NCBI GenBank assembly: GCA_964505475.1
Contig: CAZDIJ010000007.1
Location: 1 to 64,000 of the forward strand
Length of the DNA: 64,000 nt
Direction: 5' to 3'
Source: JAGXQV01 sp964505475
GTDB lineage: Bacteria; Pseudomonadota; Gammaproteobacteria; Burkholderiales; Sulfuricellaceae
Part shown: positions 8,809 to 18,753 of the stretch, piece after piece
How positions within the stretch are numbered: position 1 is the first letter of the stretch
Layout of the letters: every line of letters starts with the position of its first letter
Program-made: the position numbers and the translations under genes
Notes under the pieces: generated by a model
What the model saw: only the letters and a program-made list of their open reading frames with translations
Databases searched by the model: none
What the model was told of the DNA's origin: nothing

Positions 8809-9669
8809 TTATCTTTTTCCGCCGCCGCTCGCTTTGAGCAGCACCCAATCCATGGCGCACTGCGGCAGGATGCGTTTCAAAAAAGCGAACAGATGGGTAG
8901 GTATGGTGACCGCGTAGCGCGCCTTGGGATGACGGCTCTCCAGGGCGTGGATGACTTTTTCCAGTACCGCTTCCGGCGGAAGAGTGAAAGGAGCCGCCGG
9001 GCCGGGCTTTTCCAGGCGGCGCTCCATGGCCAGGTATTTTTCCCGGTGCACGCTGTGCTCGGCGTCGATGTTGCGCTTGTAGGCCTCGTAGGCATTGGCG
9101 CGGAAGCGGCTCTCGATCGGCCCCGGCTCGATCAGGCTGACGTGGATGCCGCTGCCCGCCAGTTCCAGCCGCAAGGTGTCGGTGATGCCCTCGATGGCGA
9201 ATTTGCTGGCATTGTAGGCGCCGCGGTAAGGCATGGCGGCGAAGCCCAGCACCGAGCTGTTCATGACGATGCGGCCATGCCCTTGGGCGCGCATGACGGG
9301 AATCACCAGGTTGGTCAGTTCCAGCGTGCCGAACAGATTGGTCTCGAACTGTTCGCGCAGCACTTCGCGGCGCAGATCTTCCACCGCCCCCGGCTGGCCG
9401 TAGGCGCCGTTGTTGAACAGGGCGTCGAGGCGACCGCCGCAGCGCGCCAGCACTTCCGCCACGGCCTGGTGGATGGAGGCGGAATCGGCCAGGTCGAGCG
9501 GCAAACTTTCCAGCCCCATGGCCTGCAATTTTTGCAGGTCTTCCGCCTTGCGCGCCGTGGCGAACACCCGATAGCCGCGCTTGGCCAGGCCTGCGGCGAC
9601 GCACAGGCCGATGCCGCTGGAGCAGCCGCTGATAAGGATGGCCTTCTGGCACACGTTATGCTGGGTCAT
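8809..9669 (-). CDS. SDR family NAD(P)-dependent oxidoreductase
   Basis: Classical short-chain dehydrogenase/reductase of 286 aa. It has the cofactor motif SGCSSGIG near residue 15, NNGAYG (the NNAG element) near 87, catalytic Ser in NSSVLG and the YxxxK pair in YNASKFAIEG. The substrate cannot be inferred. A GPIESRFR stretch and a C-terminal basic region are as in the KR/retinol-dehydrogenase-like SDRs. It stops 11 bp before hsdM and could be co-transcribed with it, although nothing suggests a functional link. Confidence 0.9.
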   Translation of the reverse strand: MTQHNVCQKAILISGCSSGIGLCVAAGLAKRGYRVFATARKAEDLQKLQAMGLESLPLDLADSASIHQAVAEVLARCGGRLDALFNNGAYGQPGAVEDLRREVLREQFETNLFGTLELTNLVIPVMRAQGHGRIVMNSSVLGFAAMPYRGAYNASKFAIEGITDTLRLELAGSGIHVSLIEPGPIESRFRANAYEAYKRNIDAEHSVHREKYLAMERRLEKPGPAAPFTLPPEAVLEKVIHALESRHPKARYAVTIPTHLFAFLKRILPQCAMDWVLLKASGGGKR

Positions 9670-9746
9670 TATTCGGAAGCATCAAGTTTTCATGCGCGGC
9701 GTCGATATATTTTACACGGTGCTCTACATTGCCAAGGAGAAACATC

Positions 9747-9929
9747 ATGGGAAAAGAAGACATGATCCGGCGGCTGCTGAGGGAAATCGAGTCCGAGTTT
9801 TCCTGCGCGCTGCGTCACGGACGTATCGACCACAACCAGTTCAACCAGGCCATCAAAAACGAAACGGCTCATCTCCGCGAAAAAAGCTACAGCGAAATCG
9901 AGGAACTTTACTACACGGCCGCAGCCTGA
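9747..9929 (+). CDS. Small conserved-looking hypothetical protein
   Basis: 60 aa, starting MGKEDMIRRLLREIE with a near-perfect AAGGAGA 7 nt upstream, which is why this ATG is preferred to the upstream start at 9729. The protein is charged and probably all-helical, with no signal peptide or membrane segment. It is divergent from the SDR gene and convergent with sspB. Function unknown; the good ribosome-binding site is the main evidence that it is real. Confidence 0.6.
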   Translation: MGKEDMIRRLLREIESEFSCALRHGRIDHNQFNQAIKNETAHLREKSYSEIEELYYTAAA

Positions 9930-10010
9930 TTCGCCGCCGCTCGGCGAGCGGGCAAAGGAAATGAGATCGTGTCCGCGCTCGCGCGGATACGGCGTCAACA
10001 ACCGGGGCGT

Positions 10011-10415
10011 TTATTTCACCACTTTGAGCTGGGGCTTGCCGCGCGGCGGGGCGGGCGGCTCCCCGGAAGGCGGAGGAGCCTCCGTCCCGGCATCATCCAG
10101 GGCTTCCTTGGGAAAGGACAACCCCTGGCCATTTTCCCTGGCGTAGATGCCGATCACGTTCGCCACCGGCACCTCGATCTGCCGCGATGCCCCGCCGAAG
10201 CGCGCGGAAAACTCGATCATCTCATTCCCCATCAACAGATTGCGGGTCGCGCCGGAACCGATGTTGAGGACGATTTCGCCGTCCTTGACGAACTCCATCG
10301 GCACCCGCGCCCGGCGATCCACCGCCACCGCGAGGTAAGGGGTAAAGCCGCTGTCGGCGCACCATTCGTAAATGGCGCGGATCAGATAGGGCTTGGTGGG
10401 CAGACCGTCGCTCAT
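10011..10415 (-). CDS. sspB: ClpXP protease specificity-enhancing factor SspB
   Basis: Adaptor that tethers ssrA-tagged and other substrates to ClpXP. The 134-aa protein has the SspB fold region (TKPYLIRAIYEWCADSGF, GEIVLNIGSGATRNL, FSARFGG) and a flexible Pro-rich tail ending in PQLKVVK, the ClpX-binding motif found at SspB C-termini. The start at 10415 (MSDGLPTKPY) is the canonical family start. It follows sspA by 11 bp, the usual order downstream of the bc1 genes in betaproteobacteria. Confidence 0.95.
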   Translation of the reverse strand: MSDGLPTKPYLIRAIYEWCADSGFTPYLAVAVDRRARVPMEFVKDGEIVLNIGSGATRNLLMGNEMIEFSARFGGASRQIEVPVANVIGIYARENGQGLSFPKEALDDAGTEAPPPSGEPPAPPRGKPQLKVVK

Positions 10416-10426
10416 GGTGGATGGCG

Positions 10427-11026
10427 TTATTTGCGCATCGCCTTTTCGGATGCCGTCATCGCCTCGATGAAAGCTGGACGCCCAAACAACCGTTCGCCAT
10501 ATTTCAGCAGCGGTGCGGCCTGTTTCGGCAGGACGATGCCGTAATGGTCGAGACGCCACAACAGCGGCGCGATGGCCACGTCGAGCATGGAGAATTCCTC
10601 GCCCAGCATGAATTTCTGCTTGGCGAACAGCGGCGCCAGTTGCGACAGATTGTCGCGGATCGTGACGCGCGCCTTGTCGGCGGCTTTCTGGGTGCCGCTT
10701 TCGATCGCTTCGACATGGCTGAACAATTCATGCTCGAAACGATGCAGGAACAGGCGAGTGCGACCGCGCATCACCGGGTCGGCCGGCATCAACTGGGGAT
10801 GAGGAAAACGCTCGTCAATGTATTCGTTGATGATGTTGGCCTCGTGCAGGATCAAATCCCGCTCCACCAGCACCGGCACCTTGTTGTAGGGATTCATCAC
10901 CGCCAGGTCTTCTGGCTTGTTGTGGATGTCCACGTCGATGATCTGGAAGTCCATCCCTTTTTCGAACAGCACGATACGGCAGCGTTGGCTGAATGGACAG
11001 ACGGTACCGGAATATAAGGTCATCAT
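10427..11026 (-). CDS. sspA: Stringent starvation protein A (GST-fold RNA polymerase-associated)
   Basis: 199 aa with a glutathione-S-transferase fold: thioredoxin-like N-terminus MMTLYSGTVCPFSQRCR, the cis-Pro region NKVPVLVERD and a helical C-terminal domain. SspA binds RNA polymerase and does not act as a GST. Two adjacent ATG codons (11026 and 11023) are possible starts. It sits between petC and sspB. A 12-bp perfect stem-loop (11080-11108) separates it from petC, so its expression may be partly uncoupled from the bc1 operon. Confidence 0.95.
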   Translation of the reverse strand: MMTLYSGTVCPFSQRCRIVLFEKGMDFQIIDVDIHNKPEDLAVMNPYNKVPVLVERDLILHEANIINEYIDERFPHPQLMPADPVMRGRTRLFLHRFEHELFSHVEAIESGTQKAADKARVTIRDNLSQLAPLFAKQKFMLGEEFSMLDVAIAPLLWRLDHYGIVLPKQAAPLLKYGERLFGRPAFIEAMTASEKAMRK

Positions 11027-11079
11027 GGTTCTAACTCTCTTTCTCTTCGGCGCTTTCTCGCGGTATGACGGGAAGGCAA

Positions 11080-11108
11080 ACGGGGACGGGCTATGCGCCC
11101 GTCCCCGT
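11080..11108 (-). terminator. Stem-loop between petC and sspA, possible attenuator/terminator
   Basis: Perfect 12-bp arms ACGGGGACGGGC and GCCCGTCCCCGT around a 5-nt loop. On the minus strand it follows the petC stop by about 40 nt, but the tail (TTTGCC) is a poor U-tract, so termination may be incomplete. On the plus strand the stem is followed, after 10 nt, by five Ts. Confidence 0.55.
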
Positions 11109-11146
11109 CAAGCTTGCTTTTTGTACTGCCAATTACTGCCGGAAGG

Positions 11147-11875
11147 TCAGTGTATGTCCTTCCAGTACTCCTTCTTCAACATATAGGACACCACGCCCAA
11201 GGCGCCCAGCATCAGCAGGACGAAGATGCCGATGATGGGGCGCTTGGCCTTGACCGGCTCACCCATGAACACCAGGTAGTTGACCAGATCGGCCGCCATC
11301 GCGTCATATTCGGCGGGGGTCATCTTGCCCGGCTTTTCCAGCACCAGCTTGCCGGTGTGGTCGTCCTTGCCTTCATGCTTCAGCACTTGCTCGCCTTGCA
11401 GTTCGTAAAGGACGTGCGGCATGCCGACCTTGTCGAAGGCCACGTTGTTCCAGCCGGTTGGGCGGCTGTCGTCACGGTAGAAGCCACGCAGATAGGTATA
11501 CAGCCAGTCCGCGCCGCGCGAGCGGGAAATCACGGAAAGATCGGGCGGGTTGGCGCCGAACCATTCCTTGGCATCCTTCTTGTCGAGCGCCACCTTCATC
11601 AGGTCGCCGACCTTGGCGCCGGTCAGGATCAGGTTGTCCTTGATCTGCTCTTCGGTCAAGCCGATGTCCTGCAAGCGGTTGTAGCGCATGTAGGCGGCGC
11701 TGTGGCAGTTCAGACAATAGTTGACGAAGGTCTTGGCGCCGCGCTGCAACGAGGCGTCGTCGCCCAGGTTGACCGGAGCCTTGTCGAGATGCACGCCGCC
11801 CGAGGCGAAGGCCGCGGCCGAAGCCAGCATGCCCAGCAGGAGCAGACCTTTTTTAGCGATATTCAGCGTATTCAT
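11147..11875 (-). CDS. petC: Cytochrome bc1 complex, cytochrome c1 subunit
   Basis: Haem c-bearing subunit of ubiquinol:cytochrome c reductase; it passes electrons from the Rieske protein to soluble cytochrome c. It has a signal peptide (LLLLGMLASAAAFA), the haem attachment site CLNCH near residue 45, and a C-terminal membrane anchor (GIFVLLMLGALGVVSYML) ending KKEYWKDIH. The start at 11875 shares a base with the petB stop (TAATG), so the two are translationally coupled. 242 aa, normal for the bacterial family. Confidence 0.96.
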   Translation of the reverse strand: MNTLNIAKKGLLLLGMLASAAAFASGGVHLDKAPVNLGDDASLQRGAKTFVNYCLNCHSAAYMRYNRLQDIGLTEEQIKDNLILTGAKVGDLMKVALDKKDAKEWFGANPPDLSVISRSRGADWLYTYLRGFYRDDSRPTGWNNVAFDKVGMPHVLYELQGEQVLKHEGKDDHTGKLVLEKPGKMTPAEYDAMAADLVNYLVFMGEPVKAKRPIIGIFVLLMLGALGVVSYMLKKEYWKDIH

Positions 11876-13116
11876 TATCCAGTTACCCTTTCCGGTTCCG
11901 GTTTGCATTTGGCGTTATCCAGCTTGGTGTACCACGGCATTGCAAAGAAGAATGCGAAGTAAACCACGCTCAAAATCTGGGCGAACAGGGTGTACAGCGG
12001 GGTTGCCGGCTGCACGCCGAGCCAGCCCAGGCCAACGAAGCTGACGATGAAGGCGGTCAAGGCATACTTGAAGATCGGGCCGCGATAGCGGATCGACTTG
12101 ACCTTGCCCTTATCCAGCCACGGCAGGAAGAACAGCACCACCACCGCCGCGCCCATGGCGATCACGCCCCACACCTGGGTGCCGGCGAACGACGGCACGG
12201 CGCGCAGGATCGCGTAGAAGGGGGTGAAGTACCACACCGGGGCGATATGCTCGGGGGTCTTGAACGGATCGGCGGGAATGAAGTTGTTGTCTTCGATGAA
12301 GTAGCCGCCCATTTCCGGGGCGAAGAACACGATGGCGAAGAACACCATCAGGAACACCACCACGCCGACGATGTCCTTCACCGTGTAATACGGATGGAAG
12401 GGAATGCCGTCCAGCGGAATGTGTGTGACCGGATCCTTGTTCTTCTTGATCTCGATGCCGTCGGGGTTGTTCGAGCCGACTTCGTGCAGGGCGATGATGT
12501 GGGCGATCACCAGGAACACCAGCACCAGCGGAATCGCAATCACGTGGAAGGCGAAGAAGCGGTTGAGGGTGGCGTCGGAGATCACGTAGTCGCCGCGGAT
12601 CCATACCGACAGATCGGGACCGATCACGGGAATCGCGTTGAACAGGTTGACGATCACCTGGGCGCCCCAGTAGGACATCTGCCCCCAGGGAAGCAGGTAG
12701 CCGAAGAAGGCTTCGGCCATCAGCGCCAGGTAGATGAGCATGCCGAAAATCCACAGCAGTTCGCGCGGACCACGGTAGGAACCATACATCAGAGCGCGGA
12801 ACATGTGCAGATAGACCACCACGAAGAACATCGAGGCGCCGGTCGAGTGCATGTAGCGGATGATCCAGCCGCCCGGCACGTCGCGCATGATGTATTCGAC
12901 CGAGGCGAAGGCCATTTCGGCGTCCGGCTTGTAGTTCATGGTCAGGAAAATACCGGTGACGATTTGGATGACCAGCACCAGCAGCGCCAGCGAGCCGAAG
13001 AAGTACCAGAAGTTGAAATTCTTCGGAGCATAGTATTCGGAAAGATGTTCCTTCCACAGCTTGGACAGCGGGAAACGGTCGTCCACCCACCCCAGGAGGT
13101 TAATCAAGCTATTCAT
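11875..13116 (-). CDS. petB: Cytochrome bc1 complex, cytochrome b subunit
   Basis: Membrane core of the bc1 complex holding haems bL and bH and the quinone sites. 413 aa with eight or more hydrophobic helices. Haem-ligand histidines are in HSTGASMFFVVVYLHMF and in FFAFHVIAIPLVLVFLVIAH. The Qo-site loop reads PVWYF instead of the mitochondrial PEWY, a variant known in beta- and gammaproteobacteria. The start at 13116 lies 3 bp after the petA stop. Confidence 0.97.
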   Translation of the reverse strand: MNSLINLLGWVDDRFPLSKLWKEHLSEYYAPKNFNFWYFFGSLALLVLVIQIVTGIFLTMNYKPDAEMAFASVEYIMRDVPGGWIIRYMHSTGASMFFVVVYLHMFRALMYGSYRGPRELLWIFGMLIYLALMAEAFFGYLLPWGQMSYWGAQVIVNLFNAIPVIGPDLSVWIRGDYVISDATLNRFFAFHVIAIPLVLVFLVIAHIIALHEVGSNNPDGIEIKKNKDPVTHIPLDGIPFHPYYTVKDIVGVVVFLMVFFAIVFFAPEMGGYFIEDNNFIPADPFKTPEHIAPVWYFTPFYAILRAVPSFAGTQVWGVIAMGAAVVVLFFLPWLDKGKVKSIRYRGPIFKYALTAFIVSFVGLGWLGVQPATPLYTLFAQILSVVYFAFFFAMPWYTKLDNAKCKPEPERVTG

Positions 13117-13119
13117 TTA

Positions 13120-13713
13120 TCAGGCTCCCTTGCTGTCTTCGCCGATCAACAGGCGAGTGTCGCTAATATACTTGTGAGGGGGGACTTCCAGATTGGTCGG
13201 CGCGGGAACGTCCTTGTAGACGCGGCCGGCCAAGTCGAACTTGGAACCGTGGCACGGGCAGAAAAAGCCGCCGGGCCAGTCGCTGCCCATGTCTGGCGCC
13301 CCGACATCCTTGCGGAAGGTCGGCGAACAACCCAGGTGGGTACAGATGCCGACCAGCACCGAAATATTCGGCTTGATCGAACGCCCTTCGTTCTTGCAAT
13401 AATCCGGCTGCTGGTTGGCATCCGACTTCGGATCGGCCAGCTTGTCGTCGTGCTTGACCAGCAAATCCATCATCTCCGGGCTGCGGTTCACCACCCACAC
13501 CGGCTTGCCGCGCCACTCCACGTTGAGCAGCATGCCCGGCTCGACCTTGCTGATATCCACCTCGACCGGCGCACCGGCTGCCTTGGCACGTTCGCTCGGG
13601 AACATGCTCAGCACAAAAGGCACCGCTCCCACGACCGCCGCTGCACCACCGACTACGGAGGTGGCTGCGATCAGGAACCGCCGTTTGCTGCGATCCACTG
13701 TTTTTTCACTCAT
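13120..13713 (-). CDS. petA: Ubiquinol-cytochrome c reductase iron-sulfur (Rieske) subunit
   Basis: Rieske [2Fe-2S] protein of the bc1 complex, 197 aa. The cluster ligands are in CTHLGC and CPCHGSKFD. The N-terminus DRSKRRFLIAATSVVGGAAAVVG is a Tat-type, uncleaved signal anchor. First gene of petABC. AGGAT sits directly before the ATG; a putative promoter lies about 50-75 bp upstream. Confidence 0.97.
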   Translation of the reverse strand: MSEKTVDRSKRRFLIAATSVVGGAAAVVGAVPFVLSMFPSERAKAAGAPVEVDISKVEPGMLLNVEWRGKPVWVVNRSPEMMDLLVKHDDKLADPKSDANQQPDYCKNEGRSIKPNISVLVGICTHLGCSPTFRKDVGAPDMGSDWPGGFFCPCHGSKFDLAGRVYKDVPAPTNLEVPPHKYISDTRLLIGEDSKGA

Positions 13714-13760
13714 ATCCTGATATCCCCAATGACGGAAATTTTGAAAAACAAAACTCCGCG

Positions 13761-13789
13761 ATTGTACCGAATTCCCCAGGGAAATTTAA
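13761..13789 (-). promoter_or_regulatory. Putative sigma-70 promoter of petABC
   Basis: On the minus strand TTAAAT (13784-13789) and TACAAT (13761-13766) are separated by 17 bp and point at petA, about 50 bp from its ATG. The -10 matches 5 of 6 and the -35 only 3 of 6. The gap 13714-13938 otherwise shows no recognisable feature. Confidence 0.35.
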
Positions 13790-13938
13790 CCCGTTCATCC
13801 AAAAATCCTAATATTCCACCATAAACAAATTCTATACGTGCCGCCGACAAAGGCGTTCCGGCTTGCCGGGGGAAGAACAGCGGATGTCCGCATCATCTTT
13901 AAACCCGGACAATCCATTAGGCGGTTCTTCGATACCAT

Positions 13939-14685
13939 TCAGGCCGGACTGGGGATTTCCATATAATGGTGTTCGATGCCAAACCGTCCCGCCAGATGCT
14001 CGCCCAGCGCCTGAACGCCGTAACGCTCGGTGGCGTGGTGGCCGGCGGCGATGAAGGCGACGCCGGTTTCGCGCGCCAGATGGACGTGCCGCTCGGAAAT
14101 CTCGCCGCTGAGGAATGCATCGGCGCCGAGCCGCACCGCTTCCTCGAAATAATCCTGCCCGCCGCCGCTGCACCAGGCCACCCGGCGAATCGGCCGAGCC
14201 GCATCCCCGATCACCAGCGGCGGCCTATCCAGCGAAGCCGCCACCCATGCCGCCAGCCCCGCCAGCGTTTGCGGCTCTATCGTCCTTCCATGGAAAGCGA
14301 TGCCCTGCTCGCCGAAACAGCCGCCCGTCTCGAACCCCAACAGCGCCGCCAGTCGAGCGTTGTTGCCCACCTGCGGATGGGCGTCGAGCGGCAAATGATA
14401 GGCGAGCAGACTGACGCCGTGGCGCAGCAGCCATTCCAGGCGGGCGCGCTTGACGCCGACAACGCGCGCATCCTCGCCCTTCCAGAACCAACCATGGTGC
14501 ACCAGCACCGCGTCGGCGCCCGCCGCCACCGCTGCCTTGAGCAATTCCAGACTGGCGGTGACGCCGCTCACCAGCTTGCGGATTTCGGATTTTCCTTCCA
14601 CCTGCAAACCGTTCGGACAATAATCACGGAAACGATCGACTTCCAGCAGTTGCCCGGTATAATTTTCCAATTCCTTCAACAACAT
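13939..14685 (-). CDS. Nif3-like dinuclear metal centre hexameric protein
   Basis: 248-aa member of the NIF3/YbgI family, ring-forming proteins with a two-metal centre, proposed to have GTP cyclohydrolase-like or metal-related activity. Metal-binding candidates are the HH pair in VLVHHGWFW, the DAH in YHLPLDAHPQVG and AGHHATER near the C-terminus. The start at 14685 (MLLKELENY) has GGAGGTG 6 nt upstream. Only 16 bp separate this start from that of the divergent protease gene, so the two promoters must overlap coding sequence. Confidence 0.92.
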   Translation of the reverse strand: MLLKELENYTGQLLEVDRFRDYCPNGLQVEGKSEIRKLVSGVTASLELLKAAVAAGADAVLVHHGWFWKGEDARVVGVKRARLEWLLRHGVSLLAYHLPLDAHPQVGNNARLAALLGFETGGCFGEQGIAFHGRTIEPQTLAGLAAWVAASLDRPPLVIGDAARPIRRVAWCSGGGQDYFEEAVRLGADAFLSGEISERHVHLARETGVAFIAAGHHATERYGVQALGEHLAGRFGIEHHYMEIPSPA

Positions 14686-14701
14686 TTTCACCTCCGAAAC
14701 C

Positions 14702-15847
<1,146 letters not shown>

Positions 15848-15937
15848 TAAAAGCCGTCGAGGGTTATAAACAGTCGAGAATAGAGAGTTGTGAGTAAAAC
15901 CGCCGCGCCGCCCCGCTCTCTACTTCCGCCCCATAAC

Positions 15938-16840
15938 TCACCCGCGCGGATGATGCTTCGCGTGTAGCTGTTTGAGGCGCTCGCGCGCCACGTGGGTATA
16001 GATTTGCGTGGTGGAAATGTCGGCGTGGCCGAGCAGCATCTGCACCACGCGCAAATCGGCGCCGTGGTTGAGCAGGTGGGTGGCGAAGGCATGGCGCAGG
16101 GTATGCGGCGACAGCGCCTTGAGCACCCCGGTCTGTTTGGCGCGGCGCTTGAGCAAATACCAGAATGCCTGGCGCGTCATCGCCTCGCCGCGCTGGGTGA
16201 CGAACAAGGCATCGCTGGCGCGCCCGGCAAGCAGCGGCGGCCGAGCTTCCCCCAGGTAGCGAGCGATCCAGCCGCAGGCCTCCTCGCCCAGAGGCACCAG
16301 GCGCTCCTTGCCGCCCTTGCCCATGACCCGCACCACCCCCATGTCCAGGCTGACCTCGGCGGTTTTCAGCCCAACCAGTTCCGAGACCCGCAGGCCGGTG
16401 GCATACAGCGTTTCCAGCATGGCCTTGTCGCGCAAGCCCAACAAGTCTTCCGCCGGTATCGCCAGCAACAGTTCAACGTCGGTTTCGCTGAGATTTTTCG
16501 GCAGGGGACGCAATTGTTTCGGGGCGGCGATCTGCAAGGTCGGATCGCCGGCGGTCAGGCCGGCGCGCAACAGGTAGCGGTAGAAACGCTTGAGGCTGGA
16601 GAGTTCGCGGCTGGCGGTGCTCGACCGGGTTTTCACCACCTGGAACTGGTGCTGCAAATAGGCTTCCACGTCACCCTGGACGGCCTCGGGCAGGTCGGCC
16701 TTGCCGCGCGCCCGCTCCAACCAGTCGGCGAAATGGCGCAAATCGCTGCGATAGCTGCCGAGAGTGTTGCGCGCCAGGCCGTCCTCCAGCCACAAGGCAT
16801 CGCAGAAGGCGTCAAGCAGATCGTCGTTCCGCTTGCTCAT
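15938..16840 (-). CDS. xerD: Site-specific tyrosine recombinase XerD
   Basis: Resolves chromosome dimers at dif together with XerC. 300 aa: N-terminal SAM-like core-binding domain (NTLGSYRSDLRHFADWL), then the catalytic domain with Arg in YATGLRVSEL, HxxR in SPHTLRHAFATHLL, His in LGHADISTT and Tyr in QIYTHV. The start at 16840 (MSKRNDDLL) lies inside the 3' end of ogt, a 29-nt overlap. XerC is distinguished only weakly from XerD by sequence; the LRVSELVGL and ISTTQIYTHVA context fits XerD. Confidence 0.92.
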   Translation of the reverse strand: MSKRNDDLLDAFCDALWLEDGLARNTLGSYRSDLRHFADWLERARGKADLPEAVQGDVEAYLQHQFQVVKTRSSTASRELSSLKRFYRYLLRAGLTAGDPTLQIAAPKQLRPLPKNLSETDVELLLAIPAEDLLGLRDKAMLETLYATGLRVSELVGLKTAEVSLDMGVVRVMGKGGKERLVPLGEEACGWIARYLGEARPPLLAGRASDALFVTQRGEAMTRQAFWYLLKRRAKQTGVLKALSPHTLRHAFATHLLNHGADLRVVQMLLGHADISTTQIYTHVARERLKQLHAKHHPRG

Positions 16841-17288
16841 GACGCAACAGCCAGCGCTTGATGTCGAGCGGGTCGCCGCTGCCGTGCCCCATGAAACCGC
16901 CCAGCCCATCCTTCGCCACCACGCGATGGCAGGGAATGACGATGGGGATCGGATTGGCGCCGCATGCCTGCCCCACCGCGCGTGGCGCGGAATCGAGGCG
17001 CCGCGCCAGTTCGCCGTAGGTCAGCGGTTCGCCGGGCGGGATGGCGCACAGCGCCTGCCATACCCTTTGACGAAACGGGGTGCCCAGCACGCTCAGAGGC
17101 AAATCGAAGGCGAACCGGGAATCGGCGAGATAGGCGGCAAGCTGCTCACATACCCGCGCCGTGAAGGCGTCACACGGCGGCTGGAGCGGCGTTCCGGGAG
17201 GCAGGAAGTCGATCCCGGTCAGGCATTCCCGCGCCGTGCGTATGCCCAGAACGGCGAAGGGGGCTGAGAATAGCGCTTGATAGGTCAT
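16812..17288 (-). CDS. ogt: Methylated-DNA--protein-cysteine methyltransferase
   Basis: Suicide repair enzyme that transfers alkyl groups from O6-alkylguanine to its own cysteine. 158 aa with the active-site motif IPCHRVV, the helix-turn-helix TYGELARRL, and the RAVGQACGANP segment. No Ada-type N-terminal domain, so it is an Ogt-type stand-alone enzyme. The start overlaps the upstream gene's stop (ATGA). Confidence 0.94.
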   Translation of the reverse strand: MTYQALFSAPFAVLGIRTARECLTGIDFLPPGTPLQPPCDAFTARVCEQLAAYLADSRFAFDLPLSVLGTPFRQRVWQALCAIPPGEPLTYGELARRLDSAPRAVGQACGANPIPIVIPCHRVVAKDGLGGFMGHGSGDPLDIKRWLLRHEQAERRSA

Positions 17289-18673
17289 TTGAACAACTCC
17301 CCAAGTTGACGCCGCGCATCTTCCGCCATGCCGGCGCGCAGCAAACTGTCGGCAGCCAGCCGCCGCGCGCCGGAGCCGCCGGAGCGCAGATAATACTCCG
17401 CGGCGCGCCCGTGCTCGTTACGCGCCGCCGCCGCTTGGCCGAAGGCGAGGTAAATTTCGCTCTGGCGGCTACCTTCCCCCGGCGGCAACTGCTCCAGCAG
17501 CACCGTCTCCGCCCGCTCATCTCCCGAGAACAGGCGCACCGCCGCCGCATCCAGATTGGCGGACAGCAGCAGCGCCGCCAACCGCCCGCGCGCCGTGGCG
17601 CGGATGCCGTCAGCCGTGGCATGGCGCACCAGGTAAGCGAACAAGGCGCGCGCCGTCAGCGGCGAAGATAGCGCGGCATCGACGGCGAGATCAAGCCAGT
17701 CGGTTTCCTCGCCGATCAGCAACTGCACGCGGTTGGCCTCGGCCAATGCCAATTCGTCATAAGCCCGCCACAGCGCCTCGGCATCCGCGCCGAAGAGGCT
17801 CGCGCGCGCGGCGCGCGGCAGGTTGAGTTGATGTTCCAGCGCCTCGATCCGCAACGCCGGAGTCTTGCGCAGGGCGGCGGCCTGGGCGATGACCGACCAC
17901 CAGGCATAAGTTTCCCTGTCGCCCGGTTTTGAAGAAACCGGCGCCATCTTGAGGGCTTTCCTGGCGCCCTTGGCCGCTTCCGGCGGCGGCGAGTCGAGCG
18001 CCACCCACGCCACCGCGATCGCCGCATCCGGTGTGATCGTCCGTGCTTTCAGGCGCAGCAGCAACTTGAGCGGACTCGCCTCGTCGAGCCGGGGCAACCA
18101 ATTGGCGGCCTCGGCGAGGCCGCCGGCGAGCAGCAACTGTTCGGCGAATCTTGCTGTTTCGTCCTGAGCGGTCGCCGGGTAGTCCTGGCGGAAACGCAGC
18201 ATGGCAAGGTAGGCCGCATCCGGCCTTCGCTGCGCCAAATAGCCGTCGATCACCAGGCGGCGCGCATCCTTCAGTTGCCCTTCGTCCAGTTCGGCGCTCC
18301 ACAGCCATTTCGCCAGGAAGCGGCGCGCCAGCGGCGGATCGTCCCGTCGCAAGGCGGCCAACGCCAGCGGGCGGTAGGCGCCCAGCGCCTGCTGCGGAAT
18401 TTCCCCCGGCAAGCGGGCATGGCGCCGCATCACCTCCTCGTCGCGCCCCAGGTCGGCCAGCAGGGACAGGCGCAAGGCTTCCCACTGCCACCACTGCGGC
18501 GAACCGGCCTGCGCCGGCTGGTCGCGCTCGACGCGGGCAAGCGCCAATTGCGGAGCGCCGCTGCGCGCCAGTTGCGCGGCGAGATCGAAGGAAGCGTCGG
18601 CACGGGACGCGCCGGCCAATGCAACGAACAGCAGCACGGATATTGAAACACACCGCCGAACAATTCCCGGCAA
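17285..18673 (-). CDS. Secreted helical-repeat (TPR-like) protein of unknown function
   Basis: About 460 aa, rich in Ala, Leu and Arg, with repeated helical pairs (SPQWWQWEALRLSLLADLG, AAYLAMLRFRQDYPATA, AEYYLRSGGSGARRLAADSL) typical of TPR-like solenoids. A signal peptide is visible (CVSISVLLFVALAGASRADA), so it is probably periplasmic. The start is uncertain: a TTG at 18673 gives a normal signal peptide and has GGGAGGGG upstream. The frame stays open to an ATG at 18772, but those extra residues (LPRTLRGQGRG) come from a dispersed repeat. It overlaps ogt by ATGA. No named family recognised. Confidence 0.75.
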   Translation of the reverse strand: MPGIVRRCVSISVLLFVALAGASRADASFDLAAQLARSGAPQLALARVERDQPAQAGSPQWWQWEALRLSLLADLGRDEEVMRRHARLPGEIPQQALGAYRPLALAALRRDDPPLARRFLAKWLWSAELDEGQLKDARRLVIDGYLAQRRPDAAYLAMLRFRQDYPATAQDETARFAEQLLLAGGLAEAANWLPRLDEASPLKLLLRLKARTITPDAAIAVAWVALDSPPPEAAKGARKALKMAPVSSKPGDRETYAWWSVIAQAAALRKTPALRIEALEHQLNLPRAARASLFGADAEALWRAYDELALAEANRVQLLIGEETDWLDLAVDAALSSPLTARALFAYLVRHATADGIRATARGRLAALLLSANLDAAAVRLFSGDERAETVLLEQLPPGEGSRQSEIYLAFGQAAAARNEHGRAAEYYLRSGGSGARRLAADSLLRAGMAEDARRQLGELFK

Positions 18674-18753
18674 ATGCGCGCATCCCCTCCCTTGCCCGCG
18701 TAGCGTGCGGGGGAGTGATAGGGCGGCGTTTACTGAAAATAGTTCAGAGGCAT
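18674..18753. repeat. Partial copy of the dispersed palindromic element
   Basis: It contains the hairpin core (CCCTCCCTTGCCCGCG...GCGGGGGAG) and, on the plus strand, the right terminal repeat CTGAAAATAGTTCAGAGGC ending at 18753. No left terminal repeat is recognisable, so this copy is truncated or diverged. It directly precedes the signal-peptide region of the helical-repeat protein and appears to supply its purine-rich upstream sequence. Confidence 0.7.

Noticed and set aside
12247..13824. 525-codon plus-strand frame opposite petA and petB
   Set aside because: Antisense shadow of well-identified bc1 genes.
17757..18683. Alternative-frame 308-aa product starting at the ATG at 18683
   Set aside because: Arg/Gly/Ala-rich translation without a signal peptide; the overlapping frame has a proper signal peptide and helical repeats and runs to the ogt overlap.
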